64,000 nt of DNA from Apus apus (taxonomy: Eukaryota > Chordata > Aves > Apodiformes > Apodidae), in assembly GCF_020740795.1 (NCBI RefSeq), contig NC_067304.1, forward strand, positions 5,756,056-5,820,055, written 5' to 3'. Numbering within the stretch: position 1 is the stretch's first letter; the number at the start of each line of letters is the position of its first letter. Position numbers and translations under genes: made by a program. Shown here one piece after another: positions 12,431 through 31,629 of the stretch. The notes beneath the pieces are model-generated. The model ran no database searches, was not told the origin of the DNA, and saw only the letters and a program-made list of their open reading frames with translations.

Positions 12431-13822
12431 AGTCCAGTGATTTTAGGGCAGAAGTTGGGCAGTGTTGCCTCACCGGGCAGTTTTTCAGAAGGGAAGATGT
12501 TCAAACCCTCCAACAAAACAAAGAAGGGACCCAGCTAACTAACCCACACCCCAGCAGTTCCCCCATTTTTCAGAGCTCCCTTGTGCCCCTTTCCCACACT
12601 GGAGGTGAGAAGGGTGCACCACAGCACTGGAGATGCTGCAGGGGCAGGAAGGGGAAACACAGCAGCAGCTACTCACTTAGAGAGGTCTCCCATGGGTGGG
12701 CTGAGATAAAACCCAGCTCAAGGGCTCCAAACCCCCATTCCCTGTTCCACAGTCCCTCTCTTCCATGCCATGGGGGCACGGGGCTAGAGAACCCCCATTT
12801 TTCTATCCCTGTTGGATGAGAAGCCCCCTTTGGCTCCAGCTTGCTTTGGGGGCTGCCTGCCCACCCAGTGGGCTGCACCTCACTGGGGTTTACCAGCACC
12901 CCTGGGTGCCTCTCCAGGAGAGCCAGCAGCCTCCTTTACAGCATCTTTCACAAAGGCTCCCTCTGAGCTTTTCCTCTCTCCAACATGTACCTACAGTTCC
13001 ACAGAGCACTGCTACCTCATCAGTCCCCACCACGCTGACATTTCTGTGCTCTGCCCCAGCAGAGCAGCTCCCAGCATCTCAGCCACAGGGATCAGATGAG
13101 CATCATCATGTCCAGACACCACCACCTGCTCTGAGAAATCACAAGCTGTAAATCCCAACAACTTCTCCTGGCTTTAGCAACTTTTGGGGTGAGCAGCTGC
13201 TGAAATGCACCTGGTTCGCCAGGCAGAGCAGTGTCTGTGCACCAGGGGGTGATGCAATCTGCTCTGTGCTCTTGAGGCAATGCTCCCGGGCAGCAAGCCA
13301 GGGCAGAAGTGTGGCAGTGCTGCCTTCTGTTTTGCCCCAAAAAGGAAATAAGACTTTTAGCTGAACCACAAGGGGTGACACAACGGGGTGTTACAGGGTT
13401 TCAGCATCAAGTGTAGGAAAAGTGAAAATAGGGTCTTAACAGGCTGCCTGTAACTTTCACTAATTTATGGATTTCCAGTTATTTGTAAGAAATCAAGGTG
13501 ATGTCACATGCCACATCTATCTGCTTTCTTTTTTGTCACCAACCTCCTACAGAAACCTTAGTGTCTCCACACCTTATGCTGGGTAATACCTTCATTACAC
13601 TTGGTTGAGGCACTTTTCTACCTGCAAGGAAGAGCAGGGAGGCAAATCCCTCTCTCTTCCTGAACTGGACTTTGGACAAATCCAGCCACGGTGACACTTC
13701 AGCAGCTGGGGACCCTCTCCCTCAGGCCCCAGCACTAGCCCAGGAAAGCTCCTGCCCATCTATTAATAACGTTTCCTACAGAAGCAGCCCCAGAGCTGCA
13801 AGTCTGAAATCACTAGGCTCTG

Positions 13823-13892
13823 AAATCACAGAGTCCTGGGGGTTGGAAGTGACCTCGAAAAGATCATCTCGTCCAACCCCCAAATCAGACTT
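13823..13892 (-). mobile_element. CR1 LINE 3' tail fragment
   Basis: TCACAGAGTCCTGGGGGTTG followed by GAAGTGACCTCGAAAAGATC and GTCCAACCCCC matches the reverse complement of the CR1 3' terminus. Only the tail remains. It lies about 200 bases upstream of the GC boxes of the G0S2 promoter. Confidence 0.8.
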
Positions 13893-14050
13893 TGGGGTTT
13901 TTTTTATTTTCTACTGGGGGGGGTGGAACATTAGCAAGTTGGGGAGGAGGGAGAAAAAAAAAAAAGAGTGGTTTTTTTTTAGCCTGGCCGGATTAAGGGC
14001 AGGAGCTGCCAAGGCGGGGGGCGGCCCGTGCTGGCGGCGTGCTCGGGGCA

Positions 14051-14093
14051 TCCCGCCCCCGCCCGCCCCGCCCGCCCCGCCGCCGATATAAGG
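14051..14093 (+). promoter_or_regulatory. G0S2: G0S2 core promoter: GC boxes and TATA box
   Basis: Consecutive CCCGCCC-type GC boxes at about 14,053-14,082 (Sp/KLF sites) are followed by ATATAAGG at 14,086-14,093, a good TATA box. Transcription should start near 14,115, inside a CpG island that runs to about 14,380. A strong TATA box fits an inducible gene, as G0S2 is known to be in mammals. Confidence 0.75.
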
Positions 14094-14114
14094 AGGCAGC
14101 GGCGGCCACGGGCA

Positions 14115-14238
14115 GCAGCTGCGAGCGGAGCTGAGCCCGGCACGGAACAGCACGGCCAGCCCGGCACGGAACGGCACGGCCAGCCCGGCACGGCCCGCAG
14201 CGCTCACCGCCCCGGCCCCGCAGCAGACCCACCGCCGG
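14115..14238 (+). other. G0S2: G0S2 non-coding exon 1
   Basis: This is the 5' UTR exon between the TATA box and a donor GTAAGG at 14,239. The matching acceptor, after a pyrimidine tract, ends at 14,548. The start is estimated from the TATA position. The exon contains a 24-base tandem repeat described separately. Confidence 0.7.
14134..14195 (+). repeat. 24-bp tandem repeat in the G0S2 5' UTR
   Basis: Two full 24-base units, at 14,134-14,157 and 14,158-14,181, differ by a single base and are followed by a 14-base partial copy. The unit begins AGCCCGGCACGGAAC. It lies just downstream of the predicted start site and so within the leader of the mRNA. Confidence 0.9.
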
Positions 14239-14586
14239 GTAAGGGGGAGCGGTGGGAGAAGCGCGGGGGCTGCGGTGCACAGCGCGGGGGCTGTTCCGAA
14301 GGGGGCCAGGCTGGGTCCCCGCTCCTTGTCACAGCCGCGGGGGGTCCCTCCTGCAGCTGCTCGCCCCGCGGGGCGGTGGGGTGGGGGGTTTCCTGAAGCG
14401 ACCCGCCTGCGAGAAATCTACGTTTCCCCAAGAAACAAGGAGGGCTGGGGAGCTGCGGAGAGCTTGGACTGGCTGAGGGGCTCTGACCACTCCAGGAACA
14501 AGCAGCTGGATTTAACTAACGTCCCTCTCCCTCTCTCTTCTCTTGCAGAGCTGACATCTTCCACATCTGCTGCACAGAAAATCAAA

Positions 14587-14886
14587 ATGGAAACCATGCA
14601 TGAGTTGATCCCCTTCGCCAAAGAAATGCTCAGCCAGAAGCCCAACAGGAAGATGGTCAAGCTGTACATGCTGGGCAGCGTGCTGGCTTTCTTTGGTGTG
14701 GTTATTGGTCTGGTGGAGACAGTGTGCAGTCCTTTCACCTCTGGGGGGACGCTAGAGGAGGAGAAGAAACCTGCCCCAACAAGAGAGCAAAGGCTTCCCC
14801 AGAAACAGGAGGATTTGATCTTGGAAAAGAGCAAGAAGGCGGCGGGGATGCAGAGGGCCCTGGTGAGCAGGCAGCACGGCTGCTGA
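14587..14886 (+). CDS. G0S2: G0/G1 switch protein 2
   Basis: G0S2 is a small lipid-droplet and mitochondrial protein that inhibits adipose triglyceride lipase (PNPLA2) and so restrains lipolysis. The uninterrupted frame encodes 99 residues; human G0S2 is 103. The N-terminus METMHELIPFAKEM and the hydrophobic segment at residues 25-44, which includes LYMLGSVLAFFGVV, match the mammalian lipase-binding core. ETVCSPFTSG follows, and the tail is charged, variable and rich in K, E and Q. The whole CDS lies in exon 2, which starts at 14,549. The polyadenylation signal AATAAA is at 15,145-15,150. Placement between LAMB3 and HSD11B1 matches human. Confidence 0.97.
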   Translation: METMHELIPFAKEMLSQKPNRKMVKLYMLGSVLAFFGVVIGLVETVCSPFTSGGTLEEEKKPAPTREQRLPQKQEDLILEKSKKAAGMQRALVSRQHGC

Positions 14887-15144
14887 GAGCCCTGCAGCTG
14901 GAGAGGCACCTGCTGAGCAACCAAGCACAAGAGACTCTGCTGCCCTGTCCTACCTGGTGGTGGTTCCAGCAAGAAGAGAAGGGTTGGCTGAAGGAGGAGA
15001 CCGCAAGTGCAAGACTTGAAAGAAGCAACCGGTTTTATTTGCTGCTGTGCAGCAGTGGGGAAAAAATACCTTTTGTTGGTATAAAAATGTGCAAGATGCA
15101 CAGCAAGGTTTCTTATTTTTATTACAGATGCATTTTACAACATC

Positions 15145-15150
15145 AATAAA
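15145..15150 (+). terminator. G0S2: G0S2 polyadenylation signal
   Basis: A canonical AATAAA in an AT-rich 3' UTR, about 260 bases after the G0S2 stop. Cleavage is expected near 15,165-15,175. Confidence 0.8.
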
Positions 15151-15175
15151 TATTTTATATGGTACCGGTGCTCTC

Positions 15176-18100
15176 CAGCTGCATTCATTTCAAACCCTTC
15201 TTACAGATTCACAAATAGGTTTCACTTGTGCCTCTGGCTTCTCTCTGGGGGTAGCTGGGGGACCCAGGGAATAGCTAGGGGGATGAGGGGGTCACTGCAC
15301 TCTCTGATGAGGCCTCCCCTCTGGGAATGAAGGGGTGGCCTTTCCCTACCTCCAGCTCCAAAATGGAGCAACTGCAGTGGGGGAGGAGGCAGCGTTTGTG
15401 TCACACGGGTGACAGACACATGCCCTGGGTTGAAGTCTGTGGGGTTGTATTCATGGGGTTATCTGAGTTTAATGGCACAGATTCCTGTCTGCCCTGGCCA
15501 TGCACACCCTGAGCTGTTTAAAAAGCCCTGTCCATTGCCCAGCAATCCTCTATCAGGCTACAGCTGCTGAGCAGCTAAAAAAAAAGCTTAAAAGTTGTCA
15601 TCTGCCTTTCCCGGGACCCTTTGCAAACCCATCACAGACACCAAAGGGGGCAGTAATGTTAGCTTCCAGTGTTAGAGGGGTGTCACAGATGGAAAAACTG
15701 AAGTGTGGAGAAACACGATGGCATGGTCAGCCTGCATGGTGTGGAAACAGGGATCCAGGCTTCAGGGCTATACACTGGGCACTGCCAGACTCATCAGAGG
15801 ACTTTCACCTATTTAAAATCTTTCCTGGGCTTGATAGGAATGTGTTAGATTGAAGACTGTCACATTAGCCAAATAAACCCTTCTGGGTTTGGACCTTAGG
15901 TTTGTCCTCACACTGTGTTCATGGCCTCCTGGTATCATGTTGGCACCCTGCTGCCCATACCCGCCCTCCAGTTATCCAGCTTAAAGCAAAGAGGTTTGTG
16001 GAACAATCAAAATAGCTCCTCCTAAGACAGCTAACAGGATTAGGCAGCTAAACCACACACTGCACTGGGGGTTCTGGAAACAACTTGGTAAAACCATGTC
16101 CTGCCACAGCTGATCTGCTGCCTCCTGACGCATCAGGCTCAGGGGTCCTTACCTTCTGTGCATGACCCCAAAGGTCAGCCCAGGGGCCAAGCCTCTGGGT
16201 TACCATGGCTGCAGACACACATTAATGACTGATTTTACTACACTGACCATATAAAGTCTTATTTAAGCCACATGGTGATAAATTCAGTGTACAGGAAGGT
16301 TTAGTAATCCATTTGACATCACTTTAATGATGACCAGTGGCAGAGCTGCCAGATGCAGGAAGTGAAAAGGCTTCAGCAAACTTCTCTAAACCAGCCCTCT
16401 CACACCCATGCTGTGACACCAGACAACTCCTGGCCAACACAACTGCCACAAACGAGACCCCATGGCACCAGCAAAAAGCATCCCCACACATGGGCAGCAG
16501 AGCGTGGCAGAGAAATTTTGAAAGCCCTTGTGTGAATTACAAAGAGAAACTATAAGAGCTGGGATGTACCAGAGAGCAACCAGATGGAATAAGATGTACA
16601 GTCAGTACTAGCAAGGACACCTCAGGGAAGCTACAGTGTAGAAGCATAAGGAGCATTGAAGACTGAGTTAAACCAAAGTCCAGGGAAAAAAGCTCTGGAG
16701 AGCCACACGTTGTTCAAGGTAGGAGTTAGGTTGCCAAGCATCTCAGGAGGTTGATTTCTGTTATTCTTTTTAAAGACTTGTCTGAACCCAGTTGCCTTTA
16801 ACCTGTAAATGTGACATTTTCCTGGTGCATTAAGTCCTCAGGAAAATTACAGCTGGCATGAGGCCTGGTATCTGTCTGTACCCATCCTGCAACACCTCTT
16901 CAAAGATCTTATTTCAGCATGGAGCCCTTGTCCAGGCTTTCACCATAGGGAGCTGAAGGCCACCTGAAACCCAGCAGCCCTCCCTCATAGGACAATTGCT
17001 TCAAGGGCATGAGCCAAATGTCTTTAGAGACTCCTCACTCACTATTTGCAGTTTGGACTCTGGCTATTTCAAGAGCTGCTAGGCTAAAATTAGGGGCCCA
17101 GGTTAACATATCAGCCTCTGCCATCCAATACCAAGGGCACTGAGAACATGGATCACAGCCAAGACCTGAAGCAGCCACAGGACCAACAATCAAGCATCAA
17201 GGCAGCAACTCCTGATTTGGTCACACAGGGAAAAAAAAAATATAGTGCTTAGACATGGCTTCCATGACAAGAGTTTTTTCTAAACCAGCAGTGAGTAGAA
17301 GTACCAAGTCAAACCAGAGCCAGGCCTACAACCCTCTCAAGTCTCCCTGGGGACCTCAGGGTGCATTTCTGGGGAGCAGCCATGGCAGTGATGGGGTTTG
17401 CAGGACACTGAACTACACACAGACCTGTCACAGCCCAGCAGGTGTCCACACCTTCACCAGCCCAGGGCAAACACACCTGCGGGCAGCCCTTCACAGTGGC
17501 CGTGTCTGTAAAGGAATCCAGCCTGTGCTGACAGTGACCTGAGCTGGCTAGGAGAAAATGTTCTCATGTCTATGTGAAAAAAGAAAGGAGAAAGGGGAAG
17601 GAAACCCCTCTGCATTTAGCAAAGATTTCATAAGGGGTTGAAAAACGCCGAGTATCACTCAAAACAGTAAAAAAAGAAGCCGTATCCCAATTCCTGCCAA
17701 GGGCTTTTGAGTCCCTGAGCTGCGCGCACAAACAAACCTGCCCGAGTCCCGGGAACGCGCTCCCTGCGGCCGGGGGCCCGGGGGGCTGCCCAGCAGCTCC
17801 CTCTGCTGCTCCGCCAGTTTGCTGTCGGAACAGGTTCCCTTCGCGTTGGTTCTTCCTCCCAGTGAAGCTCCAGGCAGCGCTAAATGAGGAAGCTCCCCCG
17901 TGCAGAGCTGTTAGCCCAGCGCCGAGCATCACCCCTTGAAGAACACGGCGGCAGACAGGCGAGTGGTGCAGGAACCATGTGCAGCGGGGGAGTATGTCCG
18001 GGAAAATGTGGGTGAAGCCATCTCAGAAGCAAGAGGCTGCTCCCCCATCTCCCACCTCACTCCGCTGGCTCCCTCTGCCAAGGGACCAGGGTTCAGCAGC

Positions 18101-20163
18101 AGGGCCAGGACCGGTCACATGGGCCGAGATCAGAAAACCCTTCTCTGCAGTCACCTCTCCCTTCCCTCGCTCCCTACCCCCAGGAAACGGCAGAAAAGAA
18201 GTTCTTGAGTTGCATAGAGCAAAACAAACCCAGAAAAAGCGGCGAGTGGGAGTGAGGAGCAGCAGAGCCCTGGAAGGGCAGCGGACAGCCAAGAGCAAAC
18301 CCACGCGGGCAGCCAGGCACAGCCAGACCCTGCAGCTCCTGCACATACACCCGTTTCCTTCAATAAAAACATTAAAGTCAGTCTTTCAGTCCTTTATCAT
18401 CAGCTCCTCTATTTCACACAAAAAACCCCGAACAAACCTGCAATCCTCATTAAACAACAGCCCAGCAAGGCATGTGCAGTGCTCAGCTCTGCGCCCCAGG
18501 GCTGCCTCAGCCCCATGTCTCCGTGCCGAGGCCGAGCAAAGGGCAGGATGGCAGCACCATTCCCTCCCCAAGCCCCCAGACAGGACACAAAGGTTGGCAG
18601 TTATTGCTTTACTGCAGTATCCCAATGCTGGTAATAAACAACAATATTTGAAAAGAGCCTCTCTCCCTGCAGGCAACAGAGATAAGATCAGTGCTCCGGT
18701 AAGGTTAATTAAATCATTTTCTTCAAGGCAAGGAATGAAGTGGTTGCTCCATGATCATTACCCAAGTTAAAAGCAAAGGGAGGCAGGAAAAGGCAGAGTG
18801 ACTGTCCTGGTGTTACCTGGCCAAGGGTGGGCTGAGTGCTTCTTACCAAATGGAAAGTAGAGATTGAAGCAGAAAAGAAAAAAATACTACATGAAGCAGA
18901 GGCAATGCCAGAGAGCTCCACTGCCCAAGCAGACACATCACTAGATCAAATAATCAGCATTTTAAAGCTGCCATAGGGGAAGAAAGTTTCCTTTAAATAA
19001 TTATTTCTGATTGTTTATGGTGGAGGGGTCTGAGAGAGACCACCAAGACACTGTGCCCACATAAACCAGAGGGTGCTGCAGCCCCTGCACTGCAGGGGAG
19101 GCTCCTGTCCCAGCAAACACAGCTTTCCCTCCTGGGGGGCAGAGGCTCTGGTGAAGCAGCTCCAGGAGCACAGGGACCTCCCACAGCATGTCCCTGTCTC
19201 ATGCACCCCAGCAGATTCTGGCACTCTGAGATGGAGAAGCCAGCACCAGACCAAGGCTGGAGCATCCCTGGTACCTCTCGCAGGGGTGGCACTGCCTGTG
19301 TGCTGCCTGGAGGCAGAGGTGAGAGGTTTTTTGCCTCAGACTGTAGTCACTTAAAGAACAAAGCTCTTGCAAATCTCAAAGCAGGAACCACAGCAGCGAG
19401 GACCCCTATTTCCCTGCAGAAAACAGCATTCTGTATTTCACTACAAAGCTCCCTGTGCCCCAGCAGCCCCTTGGCCTGGGGCAGTTGCACCCCCAGTGAT
19501 GGGTTCAGCTCAGCCCATCCCCCCTCAGCTGCTCACAGGAGTAAGTAGAGGTAAAAACCCAAACAAACAAACCTCAGCAAAAGCATTTCTGACGCAGTTT
19601 GGGGGTGGGAGGTGCTGCAGGGCCCCCATTGCCCAGCATCCCTCTGGCAGGCAGCTGCCCTGGGGAGTACAGGACCTTGTGGGTGTCCTGCTGCATGTCC
19701 CCCCCAGCACGGCAGTCCCTCCCCCCCAAGGAGGGTTTTGGCAGTGGTGGGACCTGCCTGTGGTGCCAGTGGGAATGAAGGATGATGTTTAACCACCTGC
19801 ACTGGGCCTGCCTCTGATGTTCTTGAAGTGAAACTTGATGCTGCTCTGCAAAGACACACCTCTTCAGGGTGTTGTGCAAAATCCTGCATTTTAACGTAGG
19901 ACAGGAAATATGAAAAGAGCCGGGCAGAACCCAAACTGCACCCTCGGTTAGGCCGAGGTTTGCCAGCTGCAGCAGGGTGCAAACCAAAGGGTTTGCTCCA
20001 CTCATCCATCCACCCGGGATTTTCCAGTGCTTGGGAAGCTGCCGTTCCCTTCGCTAACAGGTTTTAAAGGACTGGCATCACTGCTTTCTTCTGGAGCTGC
20101 TCTGCAGAGGGGTTTTTTTTCCTCCCTTTTCTTTCATGCTTTATTTCCTGACTCCACAGTGGG
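15176..20163. other. G0S2-HSD11B1 intergenic region, no gene recognised
   Basis: No open frame here resembles a known protein. The region contains an isolated CpG-rich patch at about 17,690-17,960. The 5' non-coding exon and promoter of the first HSD11B1 gene should lie in the right part of this interval, but I could not fix their position. Confidence 0.5.
17690..17960. promoter_or_regulatory. Isolated CpG-rich patch, possible promoter
   Basis: A short CpG-dense segment (GCGCGC, CCCGGGAACGCGC, CGGCCGGGGG) lies 2.5 kb after G0S2 and 2.2 kb before the first HSD11B1 coding exon, in otherwise CpG-poor DNA. It could be an upstream promoter of HSD11B1 copy 1 or of a non-coding RNA. The sequence does not decide between them. 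Confidence 0.35.
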
Positions 20164-24186
<4,023 letters not shown>

Positions 24187-25757
24187 GCGGCAGCGAGCGG
24201 GGAGGGTTGGCCGGGGCAACACCCTCCTCTGCCGGCGGAGACGGGACGTGCAGCCCGGGCCCCCCCGCCGGAACGGGCCGCCCCCCCCGTCGGAACGCTC
24301 CGCTTGCGCTTCGAGCAGGTACCGGTTCAGCTGGCGCGGCCGCGCCGCGGGACGAAGCGGGAAGGTGGGAAATCCCTGCAGCTGCAGGGTCGCGTCTGCC
24401 AGACCCTTCCCCAGGCCAGGGGAAAGCGGGAAGAAACTAATTGTTAAGATAAAACCTACTAACCTGAGAGTTGTGTGTGTTTTCTGTGGGGTTATCAGCC
24501 CTTTTCCAAGGCTGCTGTGAGGGGGCACAACCCCCCCGACCTGCCTGTCACAGGAACAGCGAACCCTTGCAACAACCATTTTAGGAGTTACTGCCCTTTG
24601 GTATACTTTATCTTAATGGCCAACTTTTTACCCCAAGCAAAAATTCCCAAAGTTGGTAGGAAGTTTGTTTTCTTTACACCACCTGCAGGATGCTCAGAGC
24701 TGCTGCACTGCCACCCTGAGCAGAGAGCTCAGCCCCAGGAGCGATGGACACAACACAAGACCAGAGCTCCAGCGAGCCCTGCTCTGCTCCCCAAGTTGGT
24801 GCATTCACATCTAACTTGGTTCTGGCCATTCCAGCACCAACTCTTCCCTGTCCTGCCCCAAAGCAACACAATCCTCCCCAAAACCCTTCCCACCAAAGCA
24901 CTCCCCAGCATCACCTTGCTCCTTGCTTCCTAAAGAAAACCAGGAACAGGCACTTCTCCTTACCCCAAGATCCCCTACACAAACCAGTGCACACAGAGGG
25001 AATTTTGCCCTTTAAACTTTCAGAAAACGATCTGCAAACCTGCTCACCATGTACCCAGGCAGGTGGTGAGCAGTGTGACATGCAGTGCTCAGGAAAGCTG
25101 AAGATCTTTTATTATTCACCCACCTGGCTCTTCTACTGCCTTTTGGAACCAGTGGATTCCTCAAGACAGGAGTGCAGTATTTTAGGTGTAAGAACCACCC
25201 AATGGTGATACCATGTAGGATAAGCCAGATACACAAATCAGGGTCTAAACCCACAAACTGCCAGCCTGCTCTCTGTATGTTTTCATACGGGCCTGTACCA
25301 CAGTGTTGCTGCCGATCAATAAATCCTTGCAGCAGCCAGCAAGGGACAGAAGCGTTGCCTCCATTTTAGACATGGAGAGAGAGAGAGAAGGATGCCCTCT
25401 GAGGGGACACGGGTGTCCCAGCCCCAAAGGCAGCCACCAAATAAACCCACAGCTCTAGGGAGCAAAAAGCTTTTCAGTGCCCTCCGTCCCTTCGACGCTC
25501 CCAAAACCACACCCAAACCAGGACAAGGGTGCGAAGGGGCAGCCTAAAGTCCAAAGCACCACTCTCCTGCAGGTTAATGTTTGCTAAATCACAGGAAGTG
25601 CAAGGAAAAGGTCCCACAGATACCAGCCAGCCTGAACAAGCCAAGAATCAGTTCCAACCTGCAGGCACTCCCAGCCCCATTTCCAGCTGACACGTCCACA
25701 GCCCCTTCACCAGAGCCACAGAGTTTCTCTCGCTCCTGCCTGTACTTCTGCAGAGGG
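24187..25757 (+). other. HSD11B1 inter-copy interval with 3' UTR of copy 1
   Basis: This 1.6 kb spacer holds no coding exon. An AATAAA at 25,318-25,323 is the first canonical signal I see after the copy 1 stop and would give a 3' UTR of about 1.1 kb. A (GA)n run lies at about 25,376-25,391. The promoter and non-coding first exon of copy 2 would have to fit between this signal and 25,753, or lie further upstream. Confidence 0.5.
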
Positions 25758-28777
<3,020 letters not shown>

Positions 28778-31587
28778 CCCCCAGGGCAGCAGGCACCCAA
28801 GGACACCTTGGGCCAGGCACGAGGGATGGGGCTGTCAGTCCAGCTGCTCAGGTGCCCGTGTCCTCGCCACCAGGACAGCCCTGTGCAACACGCCCTGGCA
28901 ACCTGAGATGGATGCACCAAAAGCCTGGCACACACAGCATGAAAATGTCCTTTTAAAGTAATGAACGGTTGCAAGTGGATTTTTCCGATCAAGAGGCGCT
29001 TCAGAGAAGCTCCTGGCAGCAAGACCTGCTCACCAGCAGTTTCCTGCTCACCCTCCAGACACTTTCCCCAGCAGCAGTGGTGGGAGCACCATGGGCAGCA
29101 GGAACAAGGATCTGGGACCAGCAGCACAAACCACCCAAAGCCACAAGAGGGTCTTTGTGCCAGGACATTTTTTGCCATGTATCCCTACTAGAATAGTCTT
29201 TGTAAAAATAAATCTTACGTTACTTTAAGAGATCTCTGCTTTTACTCGTGTTCTTTTTCCACGTGCATGGGCACAGAGCCCTTATCAGCACCCAGCTGGT
29301 TAAATCCACCTCCCTGCATGATTTGCATTAATGCAGCTTTCACTTCTCTAAAGACCTTAATGAATTTCTGCCATTTGTGACCTCTCCTCAGCTGCCAATA
29401 CACACTTTTTTTCCCCTTTCCAATCTGCAAGAAGCCTTAAAATAATAGCATTACTGTACTTCCCTAAGTCTGGATTTCTCTGCCCCAAAGCAGCTCGGGG
29501 AGACTCAGTCACCGAGTGTCACAAGCAGCTCCGTGAACCTGCGCTCAACCTCCGCGTGTCAGAGACCGATAAAGGGAGATGGCCCAAGAGATAACTGCCA
29601 GCTCTGCTTAGAGAGAAGCTGGAGACTTTGGGGTCCCAAGATAACCCAAACTCCGTGGTGAGCCAGGCCCGCACGGCCGGGCTGTGAGCAGAGACAGGAA
29701 CCGGGGCTCGGCTGCAGCGCTTCCTGTTGCACGGAGCGAGAGCAGCAGCATGAGGCGGTTGGCATGAAGATGGCAGCTGGAGCGTGGTCACCCCTGATAA
29801 CCCCCTGCTCTCCCCGCTCCTCCACCATGGTTGAGGGGTAGGACGGGACCCCCCAGGCCAGGTAAGCTCCTACAGCACTGGGACCAGCAAGGGATGGAGG
29901 GGAGCAGAGGTCACTGCACTGAAGGCAGCACCGGGCACCTTTTTCCTCTTTTTTCAGCCCGTTCTCAGCCTACACAATTGACACCACGAGGCTGTAACTT
30001 GAACAGGCAAGAAGGACTTTTTTTTTTATGTTTCCCCTGAAGCAAGAAGTGTAACAGCTTGGAAAGCAAAGATAAAGGACATGTCTGTTAATTGGAGAGG
30101 GTGATTTGGGGTAACAGGAGGAGGAAATACAATATTAGCTTGTCAAGAAGGCCTCAACAGTTTGCTCAGTGTGCGGTGAGTAATGGATGGTGTGTTTCTT
30201 TAAGCTTTACCTTGCTTTATAGCATATTTTTTGTTAACTGAGGACATTAAAAGCTGTGTTGAGATGCAGTGTGACAGGCTGGGCAGCCCAGAGGCAGTGT
30301 AGGTGGGAGAGGGGCTGAGATATTCCTGATGAGAAGAGCTGGATGAGCAGGGACAGAGTGGGAAACCTGAGGCCCAGATTGAACATGCAATTGGGCAGTT
30401 TCAAAAAAATAGTTGAAAAGTGCTTTTAAAGCACCCTGAAGGGCTATGAGCAGGTTTGGCTGTAGATACACATTCTGTCCCAAGCTGTGGGGTTTGTACC
30501 CAGTGTCAGGCTTCAAGGGAGCCGACTGGGGAGCTCTTGGCCAGCCCTCACCTTGCCTGCCAGGTCATGGACAGCAAGTTTGCACCAAGAGGAAAGCTCC
30601 TGGGTGAGCACAGTGGGATTGTTACAGCGTGGACATGAAAGCTGCATGGGAATAACCTGCTCAGCCTTTTAGCAGGAGCAGTCTGGGGGTACAAAAGTGA
30701 ATCCCAGTGAGAAACACCCAAATAGTAAAACACTGTCACGATCCTTCAGTAAATTTAAGCTAAAATTAGAGATCAGAGGGCTTAAGGCAGACTAAAAAGC
30801 ACAAAAGTATTTTGTGTAAATGGGGTCTACTTGTTCACTTGTTTTTTTTTTCCATTAGACTCAACTACTTCCTAATTGCTTGAGACAGAATGAAACCAAT
30901 AAAGTTTTGGTAGGTTTGTCCAACATGAAGAACATCTAACCGGAATTTCCAGAGACTGAAATTAATCTTTTCCTTCTTCCTACATTAACATGATTTACTA
31001 AACATGAGAAAAGTTCCACACCAGACACAGCAGCTCCCAGGCTGAGCCTCCCAGGGGGTGCAGGCACCCTCTGAGCACAGCTCATGAGATGTGCACAGGG
31101 ATAACAAGCCTCTTCCCTGCTGATGGGGGGAGAACACAGAAGGACACAGCTTTTGCCCAAGGGGAGGGAGGAAGGAAGAGGAGCAGCTGTGGGTAGTGAC
31201 TGCTCAGCTGTCTCCCTAACTGAGAGGCTGACTAAACAGCTCCAAGAGCACACACTGAAGAAATAGCCTGAAAAACAGCAGGATTTTATTTTACCAGGAA
31301 AGCAATTCTCCCAGAGGAAGCAGTGGGACCATCATGACTTGCAGGTGAAGCCCAATTCATGAGGTTGTGTTAATCACTTGAAATCCTGTTCCCAGCACTC
31401 TCTGGGCCAGCACCACCCAGCAGAGGTGTGTTTTGCATGGCCAACAGGGATGAGTCCATGAACATCATCTCTGCAGGAACACAACGTGTGTCCCTTGCAT
31501 GAGGGAATCAGTGCCCGATACCTCACATTCATTTAATTGAAGAAATTAATTTCACTTAAATTGCATCTCTTCCCTTGATTCCATCAG
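28778..31587 (+). other. HSD11B1 copy 2 to TRAF3IP3 interval with candidate TRAF3IP3 5' exon
   Basis: After the HSD11B1 copy 2 3' UTR, a segment near 29,640-29,861 ends in a strong donor (CCAG before GTAAGC at 29,862) and contains a CTTCCTGTT ETS-type site at about 29,720. It is a good candidate for the non-coding first exon and promoter of TRAF3IP3, which is known to be expressed in lymphoid cells. The rest of the interval shows nothing recognisable. Confidence 0.4.
29207..29212 (+). terminator. HSD11B1: HSD11B1 copy 2 polyadenylation signal
   Basis: AATAAA about 430 bases after the stop of copy 2, followed within 40 bases by a T-rich stretch. It is the first canonical signal downstream. 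Confidence 0.7.
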
Positions 31588-31629
31588 GACAGAGGACCCC
31601 GAAGCAGTCGGGGTGGTCCCAGAGGGGCG

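Larger units (their letters stand above)
4851..13980. other. LAMB3-G0S2 intergenic region, no gene recognised
   Basis: This is the interval between two divergent promoters. Open frames here are short, lack recognisable domains and have no plausible splice partners. It contains two AT-rich blocks, near 7,950-8,270 and 11,110-11,440, that look like candidate regulatory elements, plus two short CR1 tails. Nothing else was recognised. Confidence 0.6.
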
